Program-made: the position numbers and the translations under genes
Notes under the pieces: generated by a model
Seen by the model: the letters and a program-made list of their open reading frames with translations, nothing else
Database searches by the model: none
What the model was told of the DNA's origin: nothing
Source of the DNA: an uncultured Desulfovibrio sp.
GTDB taxonomy: Bacteria > Desulfobacterota > Desulfovibrionia > Desulfovibrionales > Desulfovibrionaceae
Reading direction: 5' to 3'
Assembly (NCBI GenBank): GCA_900553065.1
Contig: USBZ01000010.1
Span: forward strand, 1 to 46,150
Length of the DNA stretch: 46,150 nucleotides
In this document: piece by piece, positions 8,244-15,860 of the stretch
Position numbering within the stretch: the stretch's first letter is position 1
Layout: each line of letters opens with the position of its first letter

Positions 8244-10445
8244 TTATCCGGCCTTGGAAGAAGCACTCTGAGTCTTGCGTGCCGCCTGCGCTCCCTGCAG
8301 CTTTTTAAGAACCTCATCTCTGGGACCGTCCAGAAGAATTCTTCCTCCGTCCATAACGATGAGCCTGTCCACAATGCGCAGCATGCTGAGTCTGTGCGTA
8401 ATGAGAATAAGCGTTTTGTCTTTGATAACGGGCGCCAGGCGCTGCTGCACGAGCCGTTCCGAATCCACGTCCATGTTGCTGGTCGGTTCATCAAGAATGA
8501 GCACGTCCGGATCGCGCACCAGAGCACGGGCCAGGCCTACGGCCTGACGCTGGCCACCGGAGAGATTGCGTCCCTGCTCGCCCACCTGCGCTCCGTAGCC
8601 GGAAGGATGCTTTCTGACGAAATCAGCCACGCCGGAAATGGCGGAAGCCCGCAGGATAAGGTGATCATTGATGGTGGGATCGCCGAGGGCGATGTTATCG
8701 CGTACCGTGCCGTAGAAAAGAATGACTTCCTGAGGCAGAAAGCCTACACGGCTGCGCAGATCGGCCGTGGCAAGCTGACCGATTTCCACGCCGCCGAAGG
8801 ATACGGAGCCTTCCTTCGGCTGATAAAGTCCGATAAGGAGCTTGCCGAGCGTACTTTTGCCCGATCCCATTTTTCCGATGACTCCCACCTTCTCTCCCGG
8901 ACGTATGCGCAGCGACACATGATCGAGCGCTGGAGTCTGCGCACCGGGGTAGGAAAAGCTCACGTTATCCATGACGAATTCACAGGAAAGCACGCCGAAG
9001 TCCATACAGGCAGCCTGATCCTGATTTTCCGAGGGCAGCGCCATGAGCGTATCGAGGGCCTTGAGCGACACCCGGGAATTCTGAAGTCTCGTAAGCAGCG
9101 AGGCAAGCTGCAGAAGCGGAGCCATGATACGTCCCACCAGAATATTGCAGCCTATCAGACCGCCCATGCTCATTTCGCCGGCCCCTATGCGGTACACGCC
9201 CCATATCACCATGCCCACGGTTACAAGCTGCGTGACGAACGTGGCAAAACTCACGGCACGGGTACTGTACTTGCGAGCCTCGTTGGAAGACTGTGCGGAA
9301 ATGCCGGCCACCGCTTCCCAGAGCTTCTGCATGCGGCTTTCCGCCATGCATCCCTTGACAGTTTCAAGGCCGTTCACCATTTCCACAAGAAGCGCATTTT
9401 TCTGCATGCTGTGCCGATAGCTTTTTTCGGCGCTTCTGCGGGCAGCCATCTGAAGGTATACGCCCACGCCGAGCAGCAGGGGCATGGCGGCAAGCGGCAG
9501 AAACACAAGCGGCCCGCCGATGAAGGCCAAAAGCAGAAAGAAGAGCACCAGAAACGGAATATCTATGCAGGCCAGAAATGTGGTGGAGCTGAAAAACTCC
9601 CGCAGGGATTCAAATTCCCGAAGATTGTTCACCAGCGCGCCCGTGGACTCCGGCTTGGCATCCATGCGCATGGAAAGAACCTTGTCTATAAGCTTGCTGG
9701 AAAGCACCACATCGGCATTTCTTCCGGCAAGATCGACGAAATGGCTGCGCAGACTGCGCAGAATAAAATCAAACAAATAGGCGAGGGTAACGCCGGCAGC
9801 CAGCACCCACAGCGTTTCATAGGCGTTATTGGGAATGACCCGGTCATACACGTTCATCACGAAAAGCGAACTGGCTACGGCAATGGTGTTCACCACCACG
9901 CTGGCCAGAGCCACATGCCGATAGATGGGCATGTAAAAACGCAGCACGCTCCAGAACCAGTCCCGGCCGTGCTTGAACTTCACCGGATCCGTCCGCGCAT
10001 CGGCACGACTTTCCAGAGCGCCGAACACGACGTAGCCGGAGTACTGCAATTCCAGATCGCTGCGACTTACGGACTGCACACTCTCCCCGAGTTCCGGAAG
10101 AATGATTCCGGCACGCTCCTCATCAATGGAGGTCAAAACACAGGAAGCATTGTCTTTCAGCAGAAGAATGCACGGCAGCGTAAGCGGAGAAATATCACTC
10201 AGCTTGGGCCGGTACATGACCTTGCCCTTCAGCCCCGCCCGTTCCGCTGCTCTCAGACAGGCCCCCGCACTTATTTTTTCCGAACCGGCAAGCCCGGCAA
10301 GCAGAAACTGCGGAGAAACATGCTTGCCCTTGAGCTTTATGAGAATGGAAAGACTTCTTAAAAGGACAGGCATGAAGTCCACTTCCGAAGGAGAAAGCGG
10401 CGTCATGCCGGAAGAGGCTGAAACGGATTTCTGAGATTCACTCAT
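8244..10445 (-). CDS. LapB-type type I secretion ABC transporter with catalytically dead C39-like domain
   Basis: A 733-residue fused permease-ATPase. The N-terminus (about 20-140) has the place and size of a C39 peptidase domain but no catalytic cysteine, as in HlyB/LapB-type exporters that bind an RTX-type cargo and do not cut a leader. About six membrane segments follow (170-430). The ATPase has Walker A GKMGSGKST near 525, signature LSGGQRQ near 628 and Walker B VLILDEPTSNMD. The start at 10445 has AGG 8 nt upstream; a GTG at 10454 is possible. With the HlyD-type and TolC-type proteins it would export a large C-terminal-signal protein, probably the LapG substrate. The upstream 480 nt carries overlapping palindromes. 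Confidence 0.9.
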   Translation of the reverse strand: MSESQKSVSASSGMTPLSPSEVDFMPVLLRSLSILIKLKGKHVSPQFLLAGLAGSEKISAGACLRAAERAGLKGKVMYRPKLSDISPLTLPCILLLKDNASCVLTSIDEERAGIILPELGESVQSVSRSDLELQYSGYVVFGALESRADARTDPVKFKHGRDWFWSVLRFYMPIYRHVALASVVVNTIAVASSLFVMNVYDRVIPNNAYETLWVLAAGVTLAYLFDFILRSLRSHFVDLAGRNADVVLSSKLIDKVLSMRMDAKPESTGALVNNLREFESLREFFSSTTFLACIDIPFLVLFFLLLAFIGGPLVFLPLAAMPLLLGVGVYLQMAARRSAEKSYRHSMQKNALLVEMVNGLETVKGCMAESRMQKLWEAVAGISAQSSNEARKYSTRAVSFATFVTQLVTVGMVIWGVYRIGAGEMSMGGLIGCNILVGRIMAPLLQLASLLTRLQNSRVSLKALDTLMALPSENQDQAACMDFGVLSCEFVMDNVSFSYPGAQTPALDHVSLRIRPGEKVGVIGKMGSGKSTLGKLLIGLYQPKEGSVSFGGVEIGQLATADLRSRVGFLPQEVILFYGTVRDNIALGDPTINDHLILRASAISGVADFVRKHPSGYGAQVGEQGRNLSGGQRQAVGLARALVRDPDVLILDEPTSNMDVDSERLVQQRLAPVIKDKTLILITHRLSMLRIVDRLIVMDGGRILLDGPRDEVLKKLQGAQAARKTQSASSKAG

Positions 10446-10926
10446 GGAATGCACCTACCTTCCCAAAGATCTCTCATGACGGAGATCTCCGTGAACGCCG
10501 TTCTTTTTCAAAACGGCTGTACGACCATGCTATAATATTGTCGGCTTGTCGTATATAGGATGAGACAGCTTTCCGCCCGTCAATCGTTTTTTCGATCAGG
10601 TCTCGTACGCCTTTCATGCCGCCCGCCTTACCAGTCACCGGCCATGCGATCTTCAGGCGACCGATGATGGGCCACCCTACGCTCCTGTGCCATGTTCTCT
10701 TTATTTCTACAGTGTTAACGCAGAAATCCATTATGGAGGCATCAAAACACCACCGCACAGGCTGCTCTCCCGCAAGGCAACAATTTCTACGCATCAAGGC
10801 AGAACGAAGCTGCTTCCGGAGCGGAAAGCGACTCTCCGCAAATATAATGTCGAAAAAGACCTGCGCTTTGAATCTGCGTCTTCCAGCGCACAGCGAAACG
10901 CCCAGTCCGGAGTTCAGGCAAACCTG
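10446..10926. other. Intergenic region upstream of the LapB-type gene
   Basis: No convincing gene. A minus-strand open frame of about 107 codons (10474-10797) has no family features. The region has an AT-rich patch with TATAAT at 10531-10536 (plus) and palindromes at 10467-10492. I could not assign a minus-strand promoter with confidence. Confidence 0.5.
10467..10492. promoter_or_regulatory. Overlapping palindromes before the LapB-type gene (operator or leader hairpin)
   Basis: ACGGAGATCTCCGT at 10479-10492 is a perfect 14-bp palindrome. Overlapping it, AGATCTC (10467-10473) pairs with GAGATCT (10482-10488) across 8 nt. The site is 22-47 nt before the ATG at 10445. It could be a repressor or activator site, or a switch between two leader hairpins. 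Confidence 0.5.
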
Positions 10927-11196
10927 TCAGCGCAGCTGGCTTTCCTTGCTGAAGCGGCGATTGTACGGCGTTGTGATCTGCTGCCGGTCATCCGCCTCCT
11001 GCTGACAGTCCACGCACAACCGTACTCCCGGCACGGCCCTGCGACGACTTTCAGGAATGGGTTCTCCGCAGTTCTCACACTCGTACAGACTTTCCTCTCC
11101 GCCGGAAAGAAGACTCTTCACACGCGCAATCTCATCATTGATGGAATCCTGAATCTGCGCATCTACGGCGCCGTCCTGCGCCCACCCTGAAGCCAT
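10927..11196 (-). CDS. DksA/TraR-family C4 zinc-finger protein
   Basis: An 89-residue protein with a helical N-terminus and the C4 zinc finger CENC-x18-CVDC in the C-terminal half (about 40-66), the mark of the short TraR/YbiI branch of the DksA family. Full DksA is about 150 residues with a longer coiled coil. DksA-family proteins bind the secondary channel of RNA polymerase; whether this one does is not shown. GGAGG lies 5 nt before the ATG at 11196. It follows trmO by 57 nt in the same direction and may be co-transcribed. Confidence 0.85.
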   Translation of the reverse strand: MASGWAQDGAVDAQIQDSINDEIARVKSLLSGGEESLYECENCGEPIPESRRRAVPGVRLCVDCQQEADDRQQITTPYNRRFSKESQLR

Positions 11197-11253
11197 ACGC
11201 CCCTCCGGCGTTGCACAAAAAACGCATCTGCAGGGCAGACGCGCTGCTTATCG

Positions 11254-11931
11254 TCAGTTTTCCAACCGTACGACGTCCGTTATTTCGGCCACGCCGTCCC
11301 GAACCCGGAACTTGATGTCGTAACCGGCAAAGGGCATGCCGTATATGCGGTCGGGATCGTCATGATAATGCGGTCTGGGATCCCGCTCCAGAATGCCGAT
11401 GACGGCATCCTGCTGTTCCCGGCTGAACGGCTTCCGCAGCCCGGCGGGAAAATCCACGCTCAGCATGCGGTCGGCAAGGCGCGTCGTGAATCCGCCGTAT
11501 GCCTCAGGATGAGAATCGGAATAGGGAACATACGGCTTGATGTCGAAAATGGGCGTGCCGTCCATGAGATCCACGCCGGATACATGAAGCTCCGGTCCTT
11601 CCTTGCCGTGCAGCTCCACGCTTTCCAGCTTCACGCAGGAAAGGCCCATGAAATTGGGCCGGAACGGCGACCTGGTGGCAAACACCCCCATGCGTATGTT
11701 GCCGCCGAGACGCGGCGGTCTCACCGTGGGCGACCATTCGTCGCGCACGGCACGGGAGAACTCCCAGATAAGCCAGATGTGCGAAAAGTCCTCCAGCCCA
11801 CGCAGCGCTTCAGGCTCCCGGTACTTCGGAGTGAACACGATGCGGCCCTTCAACGCTTCCACAAGACCGCACTGCCTCGGCACGCCGAACTTGGTCGGCA
11901 GATCCGTATGAATATGAGCAATGGCTTCCAT
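11254..11931 (-). CDS. trmO: tRNA (adenine-N6)-methyltransferase TrmO (TsaA family)
   Basis: A 225-residue protein; E. coli TrmO has 235. In the family it methylates N6-threonylcarbamoyladenosine at position 37 of certain tRNAs using SAM. The TsaA/VirR beta-barrel marks are clear: FGVPRQCGLV, FSHIWLIWEF, RLGGNIRMGVFATRSPFRPN, DLMDGTPIFDIKPYVPYSD. The C-terminal part (FSREQQDAVIGILERDPRP onward) is the usual second domain. The start at 11931 gives the family N-terminus (MEAIAHIHTDLPTKFG); the ribosome site is weak, and an in-frame extension would run into the divergent flavoprotein gene. Confidence 0.9.
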   Translation of the reverse strand: MEAIAHIHTDLPTKFGVPRQCGLVEALKGRIVFTPKYREPEALRGLEDFSHIWLIWEFSRAVRDEWSPTVRPPRLGGNIRMGVFATRSPFRPNFMGLSCVKLESVELHGKEGPELHVSGVDLMDGTPIFDIKPYVPYSDSHPEAYGGFTTRLADRMLSVDFPAGLRKPFSREQQDAVIGILERDPRPHYHDDPDRIYGMPFAGYDIKFRVRDGVAEITDVVRLEN

Positions 11932-12094
11932 ATTCCGCAGCATAGCGGAAGGCCGAAAGACAGGCAAGACATCCCGTCGATACGGAGGATTTTCAGCTTG
12001 CCAGCAACATCGTTCCGCTCTATTCTGCTGAGAAAATGGCCGGAATCCATACGCATACCGGCAGAAATGATCCATCTGCAACGGGGAGGATGCC

Positions 12095-12736
12095 ATGATT
12101 CTTGCACTCAACGGAAGTCCGAGAGCCCGGGGCAATACAAGCACCATGCTGCAGGCCGCCCTGGACGGCGCCGCCTCCGCAGGCGCGGAAACCAGACTCA
12201 TCCAGCTTTATTCCCTGAACTTCAAAGGCTGCGTAAGCTGCTTTTCCTGCAAGCTCAAGAAGGGGCGTCACGGCCACTGCGCCATGAAGGACGAACTTTC
12301 TCCCGTTCTTGAAATGATGGAGGAAGCAGACGCCCTGATTTTCGGTTCTCCCATCTACTACGGCGACATAACGCCCGAAATGCTCGCCCTCGAGCACCGC
12401 TTTCTCTTCAGCCACATGCTTTACAACAAGGAAAACCGCTGGGTGTTTCCCCGCAGGATTCCTTCCGCCTTCATCTATACCTTCGGCGTCACCGCGGAAC
12501 ATACCGAAAGCGTTCTTGCCCCCTTCTCCACTCTGCACTCCCGCATGAGCGAAATGCTGGGCGTGCCCTGTGAAGTCTGCTGCAGCGCCAACGCCTGGCA
12601 GTTCAGCGACTACAGTCTCTACGAAGCCGATCGCTACGATCCTGTCGAAAAAAAGAAGTATCGCGACGAAGTGTTTCCCAAAGACTGTCAAAACGCCTTT
12701 GAACTCGGTCGCCGTCTGGCCGAAAGAAGGATCTGA
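12095..12736 (+). CDS. Flavodoxin-like NAD(P)H-dependent FMN reductase / iron-sulfur flavoprotein family
   Basis: A 213-residue flavodoxin-fold protein. The N-terminal phosphate-binding loop for FMN is GSPRARGNTS, followed by the cysteine cluster CVSCFSC near 48-53, which in the iron-sulfur flavoprotein branch can hold a cluster, and FGSPIYYGDITPEM near 85-98. These proteins pass electrons from NAD(P)H or ferredoxin to FMN and on to acceptors such as quinones or oxygen species; the substrate cannot be told. GGGAGG lies 5-6 nt before the ATG. It diverges from trmO across 163 nt and is followed by uraA. Confidence 0.85.
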   Translation: MILALNGSPRARGNTSTMLQAALDGAASAGAETRLIQLYSLNFKGCVSCFSCKLKKGRHGHCAMKDELSPVLEMMEEADALIFGSPIYYGDITPEMLALEHRFLFSHMLYNKENRWVFPRRIPSAFIYTFGVTAEHTESVLAPFSTLHSRMSEMLGVPCEVCCSANAWQFSDYSLYEADRYDPVEKKKYRDEVFPKDCQNAFELGRRLAERRI

Positions 12737-12844
12737 GTCCTTTTCCGACAGCGTCCGAAACGACAGGATGGGGATATGCGCGCATCCCGACCTGTCACAG
12801 GAAAACGCGCGTCAACATCAACCCTTTTCTACGAGGATAATACC

Positions 12845-14095
12845 GTGGAGTATCATGTCATTCAGGTCGAGGAACGGCCGCCGCTTCTTCTCAACATCCC
12901 TCTGAGCATACAGCATCTGTTTGCCATGTTCGGCTCCACGGTGCTTGTGCCCTTCCTGTTCAAGGTGAATCCCACCACCTGTCTGTTCATGAACGGCATA
13001 GGCACCCTTTTGTACCTCGTGCTCACCAGAGGCAGGATTCCCTCCTATCTCGGTTCCAGCTTCGCGTTCATCTCGCCGGTACTGGCCATCATGGCCGTGA
13101 GCAGCTATTCCGCGGCACAGTCCGGCTTCATCGTGTTCGGTCTGCTCTTCATCCTGTTCTCCCTGCTGATCCGGGCCGTGGGAACAAAGTGGATCGACGT
13201 CATCTTCCCCCCGGCGGCCATGGGTTCCATCATCGCCGTCATAGGTCTTGAACTCGCTCCCACCGCCGCCTCAATGGCTGGCCTCACGGGCGAGAACATC
13301 AGCATGGACAACGTGCTGGTTTCCATGTTCACGCTCACCGTCACCGTTGTGGGCTCCGTGGCCTTCAAGGGCTTTCTGGCCATCATTCCCGTGCTTTTCG
13401 GCGTCATCTGCGGCTATGTGTTCGCCTTCTTCATGGGCATGGTCGATCTTACGCCGGTCATCGAAGCGCCCTGGTTCCAGCTTCCCCAGTTCTATGCGCC
13501 CACCTTTGACCTCAATGCCATTCTCATCATTGCGCCTGCCGCCCTCGTGGTGCTGGCCGAACACATCGGTCATCTGCTCGTGACCGGCAACGTGGTGGGA
13601 CGCGACCTCATCAAGGACCCCGGCCTTTCCCGCTCCCTGTTTGCCGACGGCTGCTCCAACATTCTCTCCGGCTTCTTCGGCGCCACGCCCAACACCACCT
13701 ACGGCGAAAACATCGGCGTCATGGCCATCACCCGCGTGTACAGCGTCTGGGTGCTCGGCGGCGCCGCCGTCATGGCCATTCTGCTGTCCTTCGTGGGCAA
13801 GCTGTCCGAACTCATCCGCGGCATTCCCGTTCCCGTCATGGGCGGCGTCTGCCTGCTGCTCTTCGGCGTGATCGCCGCTTCCGGTCTCCGCGTCCTTGTG
13901 GAACGAAAGGTGGACTACAGCAAGTCTTCCAACCTCGTCATGACCTCGGTCATCATGATCATAGGCCTGAGCGGCGCCAAGCTTTCCTTCGGCTCGTTCA
14001 CCATTCAGGGCATGGTGCTCGCCACCATCATCGCCATCATTCTGAGCCTCGCCTTCAAGGTATTCGAAAAGTTCAACCTGCTGCGCAAGGACTGA
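12845..14095 (+). CDS. uraA: Uracil:proton symporter UraA (NCS2 family)
   Basis: A 416-residue, very hydrophobic carrier of the NCS2 nucleobase family, with 14 membrane segments expected. The match to E. coli UraA is close throughout: VEERPPLLLNIPLSIQHLFA, then YLGSSFAFISPVLAIM, FPPAAMGSIIAVIGLELA, VVLAEHIGHL with the substrate-binding Glu, GFFGATPNTTYGENIGVMA, and VKVDYSKSSNL-like ending. It imports uracil for salvage. The GTG at 12845 has GAGGA about 7 nt upstream and gives the E. coli-like N-terminus; an ATG at 12776 would add 23 residues with no homology. A terminator follows at 14131. Confidence 0.93.
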   Translation: MEYHVIQVEERPPLLLNIPLSIQHLFAMFGSTVLVPFLFKVNPTTCLFMNGIGTLLYLVLTRGRIPSYLGSSFAFISPVLAIMAVSSYSAAQSGFIVFGLLFILFSLLIRAVGTKWIDVIFPPAAMGSIIAVIGLELAPTAASMAGLTGENISMDNVLVSMFTLTVTVVGSVAFKGFLAIIPVLFGVICGYVFAFFMGMVDLTPVIEAPWFQLPQFYAPTFDLNAILIIAPAALVVLAEHIGHLLVTGNVVGRDLIKDPGLSRSLFADGCSNILSGFFGATPNTTYGENIGVMAITRVYSVWVLGGAAVMAILLSFVGKLSELIRGIPVPVMGGVCLLLFGVIAASGLRVLVERKVDYSKSSNLVMTSVIMIIGLSGAKLSFGSFTIQGMVLATIIAIILSLAFKVFEKFNLLRKD

Positions 14096-14130
14096 TGCCC
14101 GACAAGCTTTTTCCGTAGCAGACATGATGA

Positions 14131-14165
14131 AGCCCCGGTATCGACCATGCGATGCCGGGGCTTTT
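14131..14165 (+). terminator. Intrinsic terminator after uraA
   Basis: A 13-bp stem (AGCCCCGGTATCG with CGATGCCGGGGCT, one G-U pair) with a very short loop is followed by CTTTTCC. It lies between the convergent ends of uraA and phoU. Confidence 0.8.
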
Positions 14166-14188
14166 CCTACCTTTTACATCCGAAGGGC

Positions 14189-14869
14189 TCAGGCTTCGGA
14201 GCCGGACAGCTTGACCCTGTGCTTGACGGTGATGCCGTCGCACATGAAGCAGAGATGCTCCACGATGTTTTCCGAACGGCGGCAGATTCTGTCGATGGAA
14301 CGGACAATGAGAATGAGAGGCACCGCCACCTCAGGTTCGACAAGATCCTTTCTCACGGCTTCCATCAGCTTGCCGTAAATGGAAAGAAGAAGCTGCACGC
14401 TTTCATCCGTGCTCTGAAAGACGGTCATGCCCTGAGTGACATCTTCCGACCGGAAGGCGCCGAGCGAAGTATCAAGCATGTCGAAAGCCAGCTGCATGTA
14501 GCGGGCAAGATCCTGCTCAAGTTCCGAAGGCAATGCTTCGGGAAGCAGGCGAACCTGACGCCCGATGGTCACCGCTTCGTCGGCTATGCGCTCCAGATCC
14601 AGCACCATGCGCACCGCGGTAAGAATAAAGCGCAGATCCTTGGCCACAGGCTGGGTTCTGGCAATGACGCTGGTGCACTTTTCGTCAAGTTCCAGCTCCA
14701 TTTCGTCGATGACGTCGTCGCCCTTCACCACATCCTCCGCAACCTTGACGTCACGAAGCAGAACGGCGTTGCGCGCCTTGCTGTAGGCCATCTGCACAAG
14801 ACTGCCCATCGTGAGCAGCTCGGTCCTCAATCCACGAAGTACGGAAGAACCGTACATCTGATCCTTCAT
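14189..14869 (-). CDS. phoU: Phosphate-signalling protein PhoU
   Basis: A 226-residue all-helical protein with the two PhoU three-helix repeats (DLRFILTAVRMVLDLERIADEA and IDRICRRSENIVEHLCF regions), each carrying the ExxxD-type metal-binding helix. In the family PhoU links the Pst transporter to the PhoR kinase and damps the Pho response when phosphate is plentiful. The start at 14869 has GAGG 7 nt upstream; a longer frame to 15022 crosses the structured gap and has no homology. It is last in phoB-phoR-pstB-phoU, 201 nt after pstB. Confidence 0.93.
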   Translation of the reverse strand: MKDQMYGSSVLRGLRTELLTMGSLVQMAYSKARNAVLLRDVKVAEDVVKGDDVIDEMELELDEKCTSVIARTQPVAKDLRFILTAVRMVLDLERIADEAVTIGRQVRLLPEALPSELEQDLARYMQLAFDMLDTSLGAFRSEDVTQGMTVFQSTDESVQLLLSIYGKLMEAVRKDLVEPEVAVPLILIVRSIDRICRRSENIVEHLCFMCDGITVKHRVKLSGSEA

Positions 14870-14910
14870 GGTCAACCTCTGCTTGCCGCAGACTCCGCGG
14901 CATGTTTCAG

Positions 14911-15049
14911 GGACGCATCGTGCGTCCGGAACGGACATGACGGTCACGCCGTCATCACTCCCTGCAGGAAAATTAAAGATACGGCAATACAAAGGTCTGC
15001 CGCAGGCGGGCATGAAACACATCTCTCTCCCGCCGGATCCGGCAGACCT
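14911..15049 (-). other. Structured intercistronic region between pstB and phoU
   Basis: Three hairpins can be read: GGACGCA/TGCGTCC (14911-14917 with 14921-14927), ATGACGG/CCGTCAT (14937-14943 with 14949-14955), and a larger one where AGGTCTGCCG (14993-15002) pairs with 15040-15049 and GGCGGG (15005-15010) with 15029-15034. No T-tract follows. Such elements often mark mRNA processing or 3' protection. Confidence 0.55.
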
Positions 15050-15070
15050 GCAGCGCCCGGAGGCGATCGA

Positions 15071-15829
15071 CTAGCCGAAACGGCCCGTAATGTAGTCTTC
15101 CGTCTGCTTCAGCTTGGGTCTGGTGAAAATGACGTCGGTTTCATCGGTCTCGATGAGATCGCCCATGTAGAAAAACGCCGTATAGTCCGAGACGCGGGCC
15201 GCCTGCTGCATGTTGTGCGTGACGATGATGACGGTGAGCTGCTCGCGAAGCTGACCGATGCCTTCCTCGATCTGCTGAGTGGCAATGGGGTCGAGCGCGG
15301 AAGTAGGCTCGTCCATGAGCAGGATTTCCGGCTCCACGGCCAGAGCGCGGGCAATGCAGAGACGCTGCTGCTGACCGCCGGAAAGCGCCAGCGCGGAATC
15401 GGAAAGGCGATCCTTCACTTCGTTCCACAGGGCGGCTCTTTTCAGGCTTTCCTCAACCTTCGAGGCAATGACGGATTCGGACTTCTCGCCGTTGACCCTC
15501 AGGCCGTAGGCCACGTTCTCGAAAATGCTCTTGGGAAAGGAGGTCGGGCGCTGAAACACCATGCCCACCCGGCGGCGCAGGGAAACGACATCGCAGTCGC
15601 GGGCATTGACGTCCTGGCCGTCCAGAAGGATGCTTCCTTCCGCCCTGCTCCCGGCCACCAGGTCGTTCATGCGGTTGAGGCAGCGCAGATAGGTGCTCTT
15701 GCCGCAGCCGGAAGGGCCGATGAGGGCCGTCACTCTTTTTTCGGGAAAGCGGAGACTGATATTCTTGAGCGCCTGCTTCGCTCCGTAGAAGAAGTTCAGC
15801 GAGACCGTCTCCATTTTAATGTTCTGCAT
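15071..15829 (-). CDS. pstB: Phosphate ABC transporter ATP-binding protein PstB
   Basis: A 252-residue ABC ATPase. Walker A GPSGCGKST near 38-46, the Pst-specific LRCLNRMNDL that follows it, Q-loop FQRPTSFPKSIFENVAYG, signature LSGGQQQRLCIARAL, Walker B ILLMDEPTSALDP and His switch THNMQQA are all intact. It powers phosphate import with PstC and PstA, which are encoded on the other strand. AGGAG lies 8 nt before the ATG at 15829. It follows phoR by 31 nt in the phoB-phoR-pstB-phoU run. Confidence 0.95.
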   Translation of the reverse strand: MQNIKMETVSLNFFYGAKQALKNISLRFPEKRVTALIGPSGCGKSTYLRCLNRMNDLVAGSRAEGSILLDGQDVNARDCDVVSLRRRVGMVFQRPTSFPKSIFENVAYGLRVNGEKSESVIASKVEESLKRAALWNEVKDRLSDSALALSGGQQQRLCIARALAVEPEILLMDEPTSALDPIATQQIEEGIGQLREQLTVIIVTHNMQQAARVSDYTAFFYMGDLIETDETDVIFTRPKLKQTEDYITGRFG

Positions 15830-15860
15830 GAGAAAAACTCCTTGAAAGCCGATGAAATGT

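Noticed and set aside
8244..10445. ABC transporter as a peptide/bacteriocin exporter with leader peptidase
   Set aside because: The C39-like domain lacks the catalytic cysteine and no small GG-leader peptide gene is near; the LapG neighbour favours adhesin export.
10474..10797. Minus-strand open frame of 107 codons
   Set aside because: No family features, no ribosome site and unlike codon use; it overlaps the leader of the LapB-type gene.
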